In this document: one piece after another, positions 26,385-36,810 of the stretch
Position numbering within the stretch: the first letter of the stretch is position 1
Layout of the letters: every line of letters starts with the position of its first letter
Assembly (NCBI GenBank): GCA_015664885.1
Contig: DQPL01000089.1
Span: 62,001-126,000, forward strand
Length of the DNA stretch: 64,000 nt
Origin: Gemmatimonadota bacterium
Lineage (GTDB): Bacteria > Gemmatimonadota > Gemmatimonadetes > Longimicrobiales > Gaopeijiaceae
Reading direction: 5' to 3'
Notes under the pieces: model-generated
Databases searched by the model: none
Told to the model about the DNA's origin: nothing
Seen by the model: only the letters and a program-made list of their open reading frames with translations
Program-made: the position numbers and the translations under genes

Positions 26385-29300
26385 CTAGAAAACTAGTTCG
26401 AGAACCGCCGTAATCATACGGAAGTTCGGGTATTGGTAGTAATCCTCGGTGCCGATGATGCCACCGACCTCGGGATCGTAGCCCTGGTAATCGGTCCAAG
26501 TGAAGATGTTACGACCCGTGAGGGAAACGGCCATGGACTCGAGGCCCATGCCACCACCACCAAGACGCTCAAGCAGCTCGCTGTCCAGCGTGTAGCGCAG
26601 TCCGAGCTCGCGCAGCTTGATGTAGGTGCCGTCTTCTACGTAGTGGTCGTTGTCGGCGAAGATGTTGTAGAGGTCCGAGTAGTAAGCCACAGGCTTCTTG
26701 AGACCATCTTCCTTGCCGTACTGATCCGTCTCACCGCTGCGCCAGTCGCGCGCGGCCCACTGACGTGTGGAGTTGTACTTGTCTGCACCGAACTCACCGT
26801 CGAACAGCACGTTGAGCTGCAGGTTGCCACGGCGGATCGTGTTCGACCAGTTCAGGTTGAAGTCCGGAACCGCTACGCCGAGGAACAAGAAGGGGCTTCC
26901 CGTGTCCGGGTCCTTCATCTTGATGGGCCGGCCCCACTTCTCGCCGTTTGCGCCCGACGTGCCCCAGAGACCCTTGGCGATGCCGTCGGTGTAGCTGTTG
27001 CCGGCACCGACGTAGACCATGTATCCATCGTCGTTGGCCTGGAACATCGAGCAGTCGGTGCCCGCGGCCAGGTCGGCGCAACTCCGGGACCAGCGATCGC
27101 CGTAGAACGTGCCCAGCGCCTCACCCTCACGGATGTAGGTCGAGCCGCGGCGATATGCCGGTCGGTTGAGGTACGTGATTTCCTGCCTGGTACGGTCGTA
27201 GTTGATGCGCGACGACCAACCCATGTTCGGACTGTCGATGATCGCGGCTTCGATCGAGCCTTCCCACGTGTTGCTCTCGAGCGTACCGGCATTCTGCCAC
27301 TGGCTCCGGAAGCCTGCGTAACCCGGTAGCGGCACGTTGATCAGTTGATCTTCGATCTTGTTCTCGACGTACGCAGCTGTGATCATGAATTTGCCGTACA
27401 ACAACATCTCCAAACCAAACTCCTGCTCGGTGGACAGCTCAGGCTTGAGCTGGGTGTTGCCTAGCGTGTTCGGCGAGATGATGCCGCCCGAAACGCTGTA
27501 GGTCTCGTACTGGTTGGAGAAACTCGGACGACCGCCGGCCGTCCCGACCGAGTAGCGCAGCTTGAACTCGTCCATAAAGTCGATGGGCCACCAGCTTTCC
27601 TGCGCTATGCGCCACGCAGCGGAAGCACGGAAGTACGTCTGCCAGCGCTCCTTGGGGCCGAACAGCGAGCTGCCGTCGCGGCGCACCAGGAAGTCACCCA
27701 TGTACTTGCCCTGATAGTCGAGTGAGCTGATGAAGAAGTAACCCTGCGCAATGACGTCGCTCAGGCTCGACGAAGCCGTCGTCTGACCGGGTTCCGTGTT
27801 GTCCAGAACAAAGACGTTGCCGACGGTGAAGTTCTGACCCGTGACGCTGTAGTTCTCGCCGTGCTGATCCTCGAGCAGGTACCGCATCTTGGTGCGCGTG
27901 GTGAGGTCACCGAACGCACGGTTGAACGAAGCCGTGATCGACGCATTGATGTCGTTGCTGAGGCTGTTGTAACGGTGCAGCGAACCTGGGTCACGAGTGA
28001 TCGGCTGACCCGGCCCCAACTGTGTCTGCGCGTAGTTCAACGGAATGATGTTGAGCCGGTGGAAGTCGTACCGGTCGACGCTGTAGTTGGCTTCGAGGTC
28101 GAACCACGAGGCTGGGGACCAGCGCGCGTCCACCGCAGCCATGAAGCGCTGACGGTCGTCGTTGTAGTCCCGGTTCTCGATGCTGTACAGCGGGTTCCCC
28201 GTATTAGCGTGCGGGTCGGGGTTGATGAAGAGGCAGCCGCCCATCTTCTCGGCGAGCTTGCACTCCATGTCGTCCGGGTTCCGCGCGGCGAGATTAATGT
28301 GCGGGCCCATGAACGTCAGGCTGTAGAAGACGCTGCCGGTGACTTCGTCCTGATGGGACTTCGCGTAGTACGTGTTCAACGAGATGCTGAAGTTGTCGCG
28401 AACCTGGTGATCCAGGTTGACGCGGAACGTGCGACGGTCAAAGCCGTCGTTCCCCGCCATGACCCCCTGCTCTGCGCTGTTCGAGAACGACGCGCGGTAG
28501 TTCGTGTTACCCGAGCGGCCTTCGACCGCGATGTAGTTGACGTACGCGTCACCGGGATTGAAAAACAGATCGATCTGATCGTAGAGCGTGCCCGGATACG
28601 CGTTGTCCTGGAAGGCCGTATCAGGCGTGCCGCCATCAGCGAGCATGGGATCGCCGCTGTTGTACGGGTCGTTGTAGTCTACGAAATTGCCGTCTGAGTC
28701 GATGAAGTTACCCTGCGCGTCGAGCGCGTAGGGGTGGTACTTCGTCAGCGCGATCGAGTTGACGAGGTCGGACTTGCCGTACTCGTTGCGCACGGTCATG
28801 CGCGACTGATCGACTCGCAGGCCAGCGCCGCGGCGCGTCCTGATGTTGATCACGCCGTTCGATGCACGCGAGCCGTAGAGTGAGGCAGCGGCTGCGCCCT
28901 TCACGATTTCTACCGACTCGACGTCGAGTGCGTCGATGTCGGCCATCGTGTTGTCCGTGATCACGCCGTCGATGATGACGAGCGGCGAGTTACTCTTCGA
29001 GATGCTCGTCGGGCCACGCAGCATGATCTGCGCCGCGTCACCCGGCTTGCCGCTGCCGCTCTGTACTTTCACACCAGCGACTTGGGCCTGGAGAAGTCCG
29101 TCGGCGGACGGCGCCGGTATCGGCATGTCCGAGAAGTCCAGGTGCTCCACCGTGAACGGCAGCTTGATGCGAGGAGTCGAACCCGCCACGCCGGTCACGA
29201 TCAGCTCCTGCAGACGCAGGGCCGTGCCCCTAAGTCCCACCTCTACGATGGTTGTCTGACCCGCGGTCACCGTGATGGTCTGGGTGCCTGACGTGTAGCC

Positions 29301-29555
29301 GATGATCTCGGTAGTTAGCTCGTGCGAACCGGTCGGCACGTTGAGAATGAGGAACCGGCCCTGGTTGTTCGACAGTCCGCCAATATTGAGGGCGGAAATG
29401 TAAACCTGGGCCGATTCTAGAGTCTGCCCGGTCTCCTGGTCGGCGACTGTACCGGTGATGGTACCGGTCGCCTGCGCCAGAACGGGCGCGGCCGAGACAG
29501 CAAAAACCAGCGCTGCCCCTGCCAAAATCGGAATGCACTTACCCCAAAATTTCAT
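26385..29555 (-). CDS. SusC/RagA family TonB-linked outer membrane receptor
   Basis: CarboxypepD_reg (GTITGTVADQETGQTLESAQVYI), plug (VEIVKGAAAASLYGSRASNGVINIRTRRG), C-term WTDYQGYDPEVGG...YPNFRMITAVLELVF. Confidence 0.95.
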   Translation of the reverse strand: MKFWGKCIPILAGAALVFAVSAAPVLAQATGTITGTVADQETGQTLESAQVYISALNIGGLSNNQGRFLILNVPTGSHELTTEIIGYTSGTQTITVTAGQTTIVEVGLRGTALRLQELIVTGVAGSTPRIKLPFTVEHLDFSDMPIPAPSADGLLQAQVAGVKVQSGSGKPGDAAQIMLRGPTSISKSNSPLVIIDGVITDNTMADIDALDVESVEIVKGAAAASLYGSRASNGVINIRTRRGAGLRVDQSRMTVRNEYGKSDLVNSIALTKYHPYALDAQGNFIDSDGNFVDYNDPYNSGDPMLADGGTPDTAFQDNAYPGTLYDQIDLFFNPGDAYVNYIAVEGRSGNTNYRASFSNSAEQGVMAGNDGFDRRTFRVNLDHQVRDNFSISLNTYYAKSHQDEVTGSVFYSLTFMGPHINLAARNPDDMECKLAEKMGGCLFINPDPHANTGNPLYSIENRDYNDDRQRFMAAVDARWSPASWFDLEANYSVDRYDFHRLNIIPLNYAQTQLGPGQPITRDPGSLHRYNSLSNDINASITASFNRAFGDLTTRTKMRYLLEDQHGENYSVTGQNFTVGNVFVLDNTEPGQTTASSSLSDVIAQGYFFISSLDYQGKYMGDFLVRRDGSSLFGPKERWQTYFRASAAWRIAQESWWPIDFMDEFKLRYSVGTAGGRPSFSNQYETYSVSGGIISPNTLGNTQLKPELSTEQEFGLEMLLYGKFMITAAYVENKIEDQLINVPLPGYAGFRSQWQNAGTLESNTWEGSIEAAIIDSPNMGWSSRINYDRTRQEITYLNRPAYRRGSTYIREGEALGTFYGDRWSRSCADLAAGTDCSMFQANDDGYMVYVGAGNSYTDGIAKGLWGTSGANGEKWGRPIKMKDPDTGSPFLFLGVAVPDFNLNWSNTIRRGNLQLNVLFDGEFGADKYNSTRQWAARDWRSGETDQYGKEDGLKKPVAYYSDLYNIFADNDHYVEDGTYIKLRELGLRYTLDSELLERLGGGGMGLESMAVSLTGRNIFTWTDYQGYDPEVGGIIGTEDYYQYPNFRMITAVLELVF

Positions 29556-30039
29556 CGGGTGCCTCCGCGGGGGTTGGGAAGAGCGCGTAGGATGGTCGTC
29601 CCCCACGCGCGCGAACGAGCGTCCTAGCCCTCGTGGGCTGGAACACCAATATGGAAACGATCCCTTGGCCTGATCGGCCAACGGTTCGATCACTTACAAC
29701 AGTTTGTCGGAGAGTTTCGAACGGAAAACGCTTCAAAAGCTCAACTCCGAGTAGCACGGACAATATGGGACTCCCCCCTCACACCACCTCACCCGCCACC
29801 CTAAGGAGCCTTCCTCCTGACCAGAAATCTCCTGGCGATCATAAACTGTGACGCCAGCATGGCCAATGTCAAGCAGCAATCGTCCCTGGGTTACGAGAGC
29901 TTTCGTCGTTCGGCACCCTTTAGCCACGATCGTGTTTGAGGCGTAAGCCGAGCTTGCACTAGCTTCATGGGGCGGACGCGCTGGCATTCCGCTTGCATCG
30001 GTACCGGACAGACACTCCTTACCGACGGAAGCCGCACTG

Positions 30040-32232
30040 ATGACGAGAGCAAGGCCGGACACCGATAGCGAGCCGGAACGGGGCCTACGCGCCCTCCTCA
30101 GTAGGTTCTGGCACCCCCGGGCTTACCTGCTGGGCAGCGTCTTCCTGGTCGCGGGCGCGATCGGCGGAGTATGGGGCTCCTGGCAGAACATCTGCTCCGG
30201 CGACGGCTGCCCCTCCATCGCGCAGATCCGAACCTTCGAGCACGAGCAGACGAGCAAGCTGTTCTCCTTCGACGGCCGTCAGATTCACGAAATCGGGTTT
30301 GAGCGCCGCTCGCCGGTGTCGATCCACGCCATGCCGGACTATGTCCCCCATGCCGTCGTCGCGATCGAGGACAAGCGCTTCTACGAGCACAACGGGTTCG
30401 ATCCCATCGGAATCGCGCGTGCTGTATTCGGCGTACTCACGTTCCGCAACCTCGGGGGCGGCTCGACCATCACGCAGCAGCTCGCGCGCAATCTCTTCGA
30501 CGAAATCGGCTTCGAACGCCGAATGGTGCGGAAACTCAAGGAAGTTCAGGTCGCACGCGACCTCGAGCGCTCGTATACCAAAGACCAGATCCTGGAAGCT
30601 TATCTGAACGAAATCTACATGGGCCGCGGGTATGGCTTCCAAAACGCAGCGCGGGCCTATCTCGGCAAGAATGTCACCGACGTGAACGTGGCCGAGGCGG
30701 CACTACTGGCGGCGATCCTGAATGTGCCCGCGTGGTACGACCCATTCCGACATCCGGAGCGCGCGAAGAATCGTCGCGACCTGGTCCTGACGCGCATGGC
30801 AGCAGAGGGCTACCTCACCGTCGACGAGGCCGAGCGCTGGAAGCGCTTCCCGTTACCCGACACGGCACCGACGGGGAACGTCACGTCGGTGGCACCCTAC
30901 TTCGAAGAGTGGGTCCGTCAGATCCTGGACGATCGCTTCGGTGCCGAGATCTACCGGAGAGGCCTGCGCATCTTCACAACGCTCGACATCGACATACAGC
31001 GAGCGGCACGAGCATCGATGGAGGAGGGGTGGGCGGCCATCGAGGGAGACACGGTCAACTTCAAGCACCCCCACTATTCCGAGTTCGATACCGTGGCCAA
31101 GTTTCCTGGCTCCACGCCGTACCTGCAGGGAGCGTTCGTAGCGCTCGATCCCGTCACGGGGCACGTGAAAGCGATGATCGGAGGGCGGGACTTCGACCAG
31201 TCCAACTTCGACCGGGCTCGTCAAGCGGAACGCCAGGCGGGCTCCTCTTTCAAGCCGTTCGTATACACGTCGGCGATCGCGAGCGGGATCCCGGCGTCGT
31301 TCGTCATCGTCGACTCCCCAGTTGTGTACCCCCAGGTGAGCGGCGAAGACTGGCGTCCCGCGAACTTCGGCAATGACTTCAAGGGGCCGATGACGATCCG
31401 AGAGGGGCTGGTCACGTCGACGAACATGATCGCGATCAAGCTCGGCTGGGAAGAAGTAGGCATTGAGACCGTAGCGCAGACCGCGCACCGCATGGGCATT
31501 CGGACCGAGATCGAGCGGTTCCCATCGACCACGATCGGTGCCGCCGAGGTCAAGGTGCTCGAGGTTGCTGAAGCGTACTCGACATTCCCGAGCCTGGGCA
31601 CCAAGGTCCGTCCCTTCCCCATCATCCGTGTAGAGGACTCTCAGGGGAACCTACTCTGGGAGCCCCAGCCGGAGCGGACACAGGTGCTCGACAGCCTCGT
31701 CACGCGCATCATGGTGTCGATGCTCGAAGACGTGGTGACGCGCGGAACTGGCGCCAACGTCCGCCGGGCCGGCCTTCCTTTCTCGGTGCAAGCGGGTGGC
31801 AAGACCGGCACGACCAACGACGGCACCGACGTTTGGTTCAACGGCTTCACGCCGAGCTTGGTCGCAACCGTGTGGTTCGGCATGGACTCCCCCGTCCCGA
31901 TCTTCGAGGTGGGGCCGGGCAGGCGCCAGGCGACAGGAGGCGGGCTAGTCGCACCGGTCTGGGGTGCCTTCATGCGTCGCGTGTACGTGGGCGTCGACGG
32001 CGACGAAGACAACGGAGTCGCCGCTCAGCGTCCCTTGCTACCGATGCCGGACCGTATCCCCCTGCTTCCAGGACTGCACACCGTCCTGGTGGATCGAAAG
32101 ACCGGAAAGCTCGCTTCGCGCTGGTGCGCCGAAGAAGACCAGTACCTCGAGTACTACATCCCAGGCACGGCGCCGACCGAGTTCTGCGACCGATCGGATA
32201 GGCGCTTCAGGGTTCCGCGAGGCGGCCGCTAG
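30040..32232 (+). CDS. Penicillin-binding protein 1A (glycosyltransferase 51 + transpeptidase)
   Basis: AIEDKRFYEHNGFDPIGIARA, GGSTITQQLARNLF, EAYLNEIYMGRGYGFQNAARAYLGK, RQAGSSFKPFVYTSAI, AGKTGTTNDGTDVWFNGFTP. Confidence 0.95.
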   Translation: MTRARPDTDSEPERGLRALLSRFWHPRAYLLGSVFLVAGAIGGVWGSWQNICSGDGCPSIAQIRTFEHEQTSKLFSFDGRQIHEIGFERRSPVSIHAMPDYVPHAVVAIEDKRFYEHNGFDPIGIARAVFGVLTFRNLGGGSTITQQLARNLFDEIGFERRMVRKLKEVQVARDLERSYTKDQILEAYLNEIYMGRGYGFQNAARAYLGKNVTDVNVAEAALLAAILNVPAWYDPFRHPERAKNRRDLVLTRMAAEGYLTVDEAERWKRFPLPDTAPTGNVTSVAPYFEEWVRQILDDRFGAEIYRRGLRIFTTLDIDIQRAARASMEEGWAAIEGDTVNFKHPHYSEFDTVAKFPGSTPYLQGAFVALDPVTGHVKAMIGGRDFDQSNFDRARQAERQAGSSFKPFVYTSAIASGIPASFVIVDSPVVYPQVSGEDWRPANFGNDFKGPMTIREGLVTSTNMIAIKLGWEEVGIETVAQTAHRMGIRTEIERFPSTTIGAAEVKVLEVAEAYSTFPSLGTKVRPFPIIRVEDSQGNLLWEPQPERTQVLDSLVTRIMVSMLEDVVTRGTGANVRRAGLPFSVQAGGKTGTTNDGTDVWFNGFTPSLVATVWFGMDSPVPIFEVGPGRRQATGGGLVAPVWGAFMRRVYVGVDGDEDNGVAAQRPLLPMPDRIPLLPGLHTVLVDRKTGKLASRWCAEEDQYLEYYIPGTAPTEFCDRSDRRFRVPRGGR

Positions 32233-32257
32233 TGCAGAGGCCCGTTAGCCACCAGAT

Positions 32258-33592
32258 CTAGAGAGGGACCACCCCGCGCTCGTCGACCCGGTGAGAGACG
32301 AGCTGGCGGAGCTCGGGGGCTTGCTCGACGTCGCCCACGGTCACTGCACGGCGCACCACATGCTCGCCCGTGTTGGCACCCTCGGCGTCCCTGGCGTGCA
32401 CGGTCGCGAGCAGGTCCCCCGCCGACACCTCGTCACCCGGCTGCACGTGCATCTGGAAACCGACGCTCAGGTCCGGTTTCTGATCCATGTTGCGGCGCCC
32501 TCCGCCGAGCGCCACGACTCCCTGCCCCAGCATCTTGGGCGCCACCGCCAGAACGGTGCCTGCGCCCGCCGCAACCACGTCGAGCCTCTCAGGGGCCGTC
32601 ACGAGTCGCTCCGGAGAATCGATCACACCAGTATCTCCGCCCTGCGCCTCCACGAGGCGAGCCAACCGTGCGAGCGCAGCGCCCGAGTCGAGAGCCGCTT
32701 CGACACGTGAGACGGCTGCCTGCTCGGCAAGCCCGGGCTCCGCGAGCCGCACCATCTCGACGGCCTGGAGTTGCACGATCACGCGCAAGTCCTCCGGGCC
32801 CTCTCCGCTCAGGCACAGGATCGCCTCGGCGGTCTCCAAAGCATTGCCGATGGCGTAGCCGAGTGGTCGATCCATCGCGGTAAGCAACGCCACGGTAGGT
32901 AGACCGCGCCCGACACCGATCTCGACCATCGTCTGCGCCAGCTCGATCGCACGATGCTCCTCGGGAATGAATGCCCCGGCGCCGACCTTGACGTCGAGCA
33001 CCAGCCCGGTGAGCCCTTCCGCGAGTTTCTTGCTCATGATACTGGCGGCGATCAGCGGGCGGATGGGTACGGTCGCGGTGACATCGCGCAGCGCGTACAA
33101 ACGCCCGTCCAGCGGAGCGATCTCCGCAGTCTGCCCGATCATCGCACAACCGACTTCCCCGAGGACACGCTGAAATTCGTCCAGCGATAGGTCGGTTCGG
33201 AATCCCGGAATCGCCTCGAGCTTGTCCAGCGTACCACCGGTATGTGCCAAACCGCGCCCGGACATCATGGGCACATAGATGCCCAACGCGGCGACCAGCG
33301 GAGCGAGTGCTATGGAGACCTTATCGCCGACTCCGCCCGTGGAGTGCTTGTCGATGCGGGGGCCGGGCAGGTGACCCAGGTCCAGCACGGTCCCCGAGTG
33401 AAGCATGGTGTGAACGAAGACCTCGGTTTCTTCGGCGTCGAGGCCCTGATGGAATGCGGCCATCAAGAAGGCGGCCATCTGGTAGTCGGGGACCGAGCCT
33501 TCGAGGTACGCCGCAAGGAAAGCCGCGAGGGCTTTTCCGTCTATGGCACCGCCGTCGCGCTTCTGTTCGATGACCCTGCTCGGGATCATCAA
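32258..33592 (-). CDS. Thymidine / pyrimidine-nucleoside phosphorylase
   Basis: VDKHSTGGVGDKVS-like RIDKHSTGGVGDKVSIALAPLVAALG, MMSGRGLAHTGGTLDKLEAIPGF. Confidence 0.95.
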   Translation of the reverse strand: MMIPSRVIEQKRDGGAIDGKALAAFLAAYLEGSVPDYQMAAFLMAAFHQGLDAEETEVFVHTMLHSGTVLDLGHLPGPRIDKHSTGGVGDKVSIALAPLVAALGIYVPMMSGRGLAHTGGTLDKLEAIPGFRTDLSLDEFQRVLGEVGCAMIGQTAEIAPLDGRLYALRDVTATVPIRPLIAASIMSKKLAEGLTGLVLDVKVGAGAFIPEEHRAIELAQTMVEIGVGRGLPTVALLTAMDRPLGYAIGNALETAEAILCLSGEGPEDLRVIVQLQAVEMVRLAEPGLAEQAAVSRVEAALDSGAALARLARLVEAQGGDTGVIDSPERLVTAPERLDVVAAGAGTVLAVAPKMLGQGVVALGGGRRNMDQKPDLSVGFQMHVQPGDEVSAGDLLATVHARDAEGANTGEHVVRRAVTVGDVEQAPELRQLVSHRVDERGVVPL

Positions 33593-33638
33593 CGGCGCCT
33601 CCAGCCCATTCCGATCACCCCGCTAGTGTTCAGGCGCC

Positions 33639-33884
33639 CTAGCTCGCGAAGCGCTTCCTGGCCCCATCGATCGCGTCATCGACCTTGCCTTTCACTTCGT
33701 CGGCGAGGTCGTCCCAACGGTCGGTCGCGGAGTCGCGGATGGTGAGGGCAGTCTTCTTGATGCGTCGGCGCGTGCGGTGACCCAACTGCGGAGCCGTGAG
33801 CAAAGCTACGCCGGCGCCAATGACTGCTCCGAGCAGCAGCCCTGAAATGAAGTTGATAACCTGCGTCTCGTGATCGTATTCCAC
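33639..33884 (-). CDS. YtxH-like small membrane protein
   Basis: VINFISGLLLGAVIGAGVALLTAPQLGHRTRRRIKKTALTIRDSATDRWDDLADEVKGK; GTG start. Confidence 0.7.
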   Translation of the reverse strand: MEYDHETQVINFISGLLLGAVIGAGVALLTAPQLGHRTRRRIKKTALTIRDSATDRWDDLADEVKGKVDDAIDGARKRFAS

Positions 33885-33962
33885 GGTCCCCCTCCGGTCA
33901 GCGCACGCGCATCGTTGTTGTATATTAGCCTTTCCACGTACCGGCAACGAGACGGGAGGACG

Positions 33963-34499
33963 ATGGACGCACCGGCCACGACGCTTCGGGAAATCGCGGT
34001 TCCGGTTTCGATCTTCGTTACGCTCCGCACCGAGTTGGCGAAAGAGGCGGGGGCGCTGCCAACAATTCACGCACTTCACCACGCCGGCTACCAAGCCGGG
34101 TCGGAGGCCGCAGCCACCTTCGCGGTGGGACGCGAAGTCGGCAGCATGGGGCAGTCGGCCTTCTGGGTCAGGCTCTCGGAGTTCTTTTCCCGGAGAGGCT
34201 GGGGAACCCTCCGGCAAAGCGGTGATCACTCCGGAATCGCCTTGCTCTCAAGTCCAGACTGGGCCGAGGCTTCACCCGATGCGGACGACTCGGAAGCGAG
34301 TTGCTGCTTCAGCACGGGGTTCTTGTCGGGCCTGCTCTCCGAGCTGGCGGGAGGCCCAGTGGCGGTTTTGGAAGTCGACTGCCGCGCGCGAGGCGACGAG
34401 CAATGTTGCTTCGCCTTCGGATCCGAAGTCGCGATCCACGACCTGTATGGCCGATTGCTCGATGGGACCAATCTGGAAGGCGCACTCGCCGCGTTGTAG
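33963..34499 (+). CDS. V4R (4-vinyl reductase-type) domain protein
   Basis: SCCFSTGFLSGLLSELAGGPVAVLEVDCRARGDEQCCFAFG. Confidence 0.75.
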   Translation: MDAPATTLREIAVPVSIFVTLRTELAKEAGALPTIHALHHAGYQAGSEAAATFAVGREVGSMGQSAFWVRLSEFFSRRGWGTLRQSGDHSGIALLSSPDWAEASPDADDSEASCCFSTGFLSGLLSELAGGPVAVLEVDCRARGDEQCCFAFGSEVAIHDLYGRLLDGTNLEGALAAL

Positions 34500-34665
34500 C
34501 CACGTGTCCCTTCCCAGAAGTTCGGCGGGCACCGAGGGTGCCGAGGCGCCGCCCTGGCAAGGCGCGACGACGAGGAATAGCAGGGCTATTTTGAGGAGGA
34601 GCAACGCAGCCAGGGTGGATGCATCGGCGCCCGAATGCCGGCGAACTTCTGGGACGGGACACTGA

Positions 34666-35094
34666 GTGCGTGCGCTTGGAATCGACTATGGCCTGAGGAG
34701 GATCGGCCTGGCTTTGAGTGACCCGACCGGCACGATCGCGTCTCCGCTCGAAACGCTGGTGCGGCGAGCAGGCAAGCGGCCTCCGATCACGAAGCTCGAA
34801 ACCATCGCTCGGGAGGGGAACGTGGAACACCTCGTCGTCGGCCTACCCCTCGACCTCGACGGAAGCGAGAACGAGTGGTGCGCCGAGGTGCGCTCAGTCG
34901 GGGAGCGACTCGCCGGACGCCTTTCGGTGGAGGTGTCATTCGTGGACGAGCGCCTGACATCGGTTGCCGCTGAACGCGCCGTGCGGGCGTTGGGCCTGCC
35001 TAAACGCAAGCGCGAGGACAAGCGCCGCATCGACGCTGCGGCCGCCCAGCTGATCTTGCAGGCCTGGCTCGACCGGCGGACTGTATCGTCATGA
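34666..35094 (+). CDS. ruvX: Holliday junction resolvase-like RuvX/YqgF
   Basis: MRALGIDYGLRRIGLALSDPTGTIASPLETL, VVGLPLDLDGSENEW, VDERLTSVAAERA. Confidence 0.93.
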   Translation: MRALGIDYGLRRIGLALSDPTGTIASPLETLVRRAGKRPPITKLETIAREGNVEHLVVGLPLDLDGSENEWCAEVRSVGERLAGRLSVEVSFVDERLTSVAAERAVRALGLPKRKREDKRRIDAAAAQLILQAWLDRRTVSS

Positions 35095-36140
35095 ATCTGA
35101 AGAGAGTCGCCGCTGCTGGTGTCTTGGTCGCAGCTTCGGCCGCCGTGTTTGTTGTATTCGTGCTGGGCGCCGGAGGAGGAGGACCACGCGAGCCGGTGCA
35201 GATCACCGTGCCACCGGGGGCGATACTCTCCGAGGTCGCTGACACGCTTGCCGCACGCGGCGTAATCCGGTCCCAGCGCATATTCGGGCTCTACGCCCGC
35301 TTGCGCGGGGACGACCGGCGCGTCAAGTCGGGCATGTACGAGCTGCGAACGTCCAGCTCGTGGGATGAAGCACTCGAGCACCTGACACTGGGTACGGTCC
35401 TCACACGACTCATGACGATTCCGGAGGGCTTTCGCCTGCGCCAGATGGCGCCGCGCATCGCGCAGATCACAGGCACGGCAGTCGACTCCGTCGTCGCGCT
35501 CATGGAGGCCCCTGGCATCGAGCGACGACTAGGAGTCCCCGGGCCAGGGGTAGAAGGCTACCTCTTCCCGGATACGTACCGCTTCGCTCCGGGCGTTCCC
35601 GTGGAATCCGTGCTCAACGCAATGGTGGAACGCTACCAAGTGGTCTGGACCGAGGACCGCCGTTCCCGCCTCGCGGAGCTCGAGATGTCCGAGGCCCAGC
35701 TCGTGACGCTGGCGTCCATCGTGCAAGCAGAGGCCCGCGAAGTGACAGAGATGCCCAGCATCTCTGCGGTCTACCACAACCGCCTGCGTGACGGGTGGCT
35801 ACTGCAGGCCGACCCTACTGTGCTCTACGCCCTGGGAGGCCCACGCTCACGACTCCTCTACGCAGCGATCGATTCGGTCGCGGACAGCCCGTACAACACG
35901 TACAGCCAGCGAGGTCTCCCGCCCGGGCCAATCGGAGCACCGGGTGAGGCCGCGATCGACGCGGCGCTCCACCCCACCCAAGAGGACTTCATGTACTTCG
36001 TCGCTCGCCCAGACGGCTCACACCACTTCACCCGCACCCTCGCGGAGCACAACCGGGCCAAGGCCGACGCGCGACGCGCGTGGGATCGACTGGCGGCGGG
36101 GATCGACGGGTCAGACGGATCCAGCCCCAACCCTCGGTAA
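35091..36140 (+). CDS. mltG: Endolytic transglycosylase MltG
   Basis: EGYLFPDTYRFAPG, LVTLASIVQAEAREVTEMPSISAVYHNRLRDGWLLQADPTVLYALG, YNTYSQRGLPPGPIGAPGEAAIDAAL. Confidence 0.96.
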   Translation: MNLKRVAAAGVLVAASAAVFVVFVLGAGGGGPREPVQITVPPGAILSEVADTLAARGVIRSQRIFGLYARLRGDDRRVKSGMYELRTSSSWDEALEHLTLGTVLTRLMTIPEGFRLRQMAPRIAQITGTAVDSVVALMEAPGIERRLGVPGPGVEGYLFPDTYRFAPGVPVESVLNAMVERYQVVWTEDRRSRLAELEMSEAQLVTLASIVQAEAREVTEMPSISAVYHNRLRDGWLLQADPTVLYALGGPRSRLLYAAIDSVADSPYNTYSQRGLPPGPIGAPGEAAIDAALHPTQEDFMYFVARPDGSHHFTRTLAEHNRAKADARRAWDRLAAGIDGSDGSSPNPR

Positions 36141-36156
36141 CCGACACGCAGCCATC

Positions 36157-36810
36157 TTGACGCGGACGACCGACTCGATCTCGCTGCGCGAGGCGCTTCG
36201 TGTGATGGTGGTCGTGGAGGCCGGACTAGCCGCACCCCGGTCCTTGGTAGAGGTCGTGCAAGCCGCGCTGGCCGGCGGCGCGAGGGCGATTCAGCTGCGC
36301 AATAAGGGTGACGCCGCATCGGAGCTCGTGGCCGCCGGCGCACGATTGGCCCCGCTGCTGAGACAGGCCGGCGCGTTGTTCTTCGTCAACGACCGGCTCG
36401 ACGTAGCGCTCACCCTTGATGCGGACGGGGTGCACCTGGGTCCCGACGATCTGCCCGTCGCTGCGGTCCGCGCCGCGGCTCCGAAAGGATTCCTGATCGG
36501 GCGATCAGCCGACGAGCCACGGGTTGCGTTGCAAGCGGCCTCGGAGGGTGCCGACTACATCGGGTGCGGGACGGTCTTTCCAACCTCGACCAAGCCCGAC
36601 GCCGGGCAGGTCATCGGCGTGGAAGGACTTCGCCGAGTGGTGGAAGCAGTGCCGGTACCCGTGGTGGGAATCGGTGGAGTCACCGTCGAGAGAGTCCGCG
36701 ACGTCGCGCGAACCGGGGCTGCGGGCGTCGCGGTGGTCAACGCAGTAATGAGCGCCTCAGACCCGGCGTCCGTCGTGCGCCGCATGCTGCAAGGCTTCGC
36801 CGGCAACTAG
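36157..36810 (+). CDS. thiE: Thiamine phosphate synthase
   Basis: AIQLRNKGDA, FFVNDRLDVALTLDADGVHLGPDDLPV, ADYIGCGTVFPTSTKPDAG, VGIGGVTVERV; TTG start by eye. Confidence 0.93.
   Translation: MTRTTDSISLREALRVMVVVEAGLAAPRSLVEVVQAALAGGARAIQLRNKGDAASELVAAGARLAPLLRQAGALFFVNDRLDVALTLDADGVHLGPDDLPVAAVRAAAPKGFLIGRSADEPRVALQAASEGADYIGCGTVFPTSTKPDAGQVIGVEGLRRVVEAVPVPVVGIGGVTVERVRDVARTGAAGVAVVNAVMSASDPASVVRRMLQGFAGN

Noticed and set aside
26433-28697. Plus-strand ORFs of about 280-300 aa
   Set aside because: Antisense to the SusC-like receptor; valine/arginine-rich shadow ORFs.
29925-29934. cacgatcgtg palindrome upstream of the PBP1A gene
   Set aside because: Only 10 bp and expected by chance in GC-rich intergenic DNA of this size.
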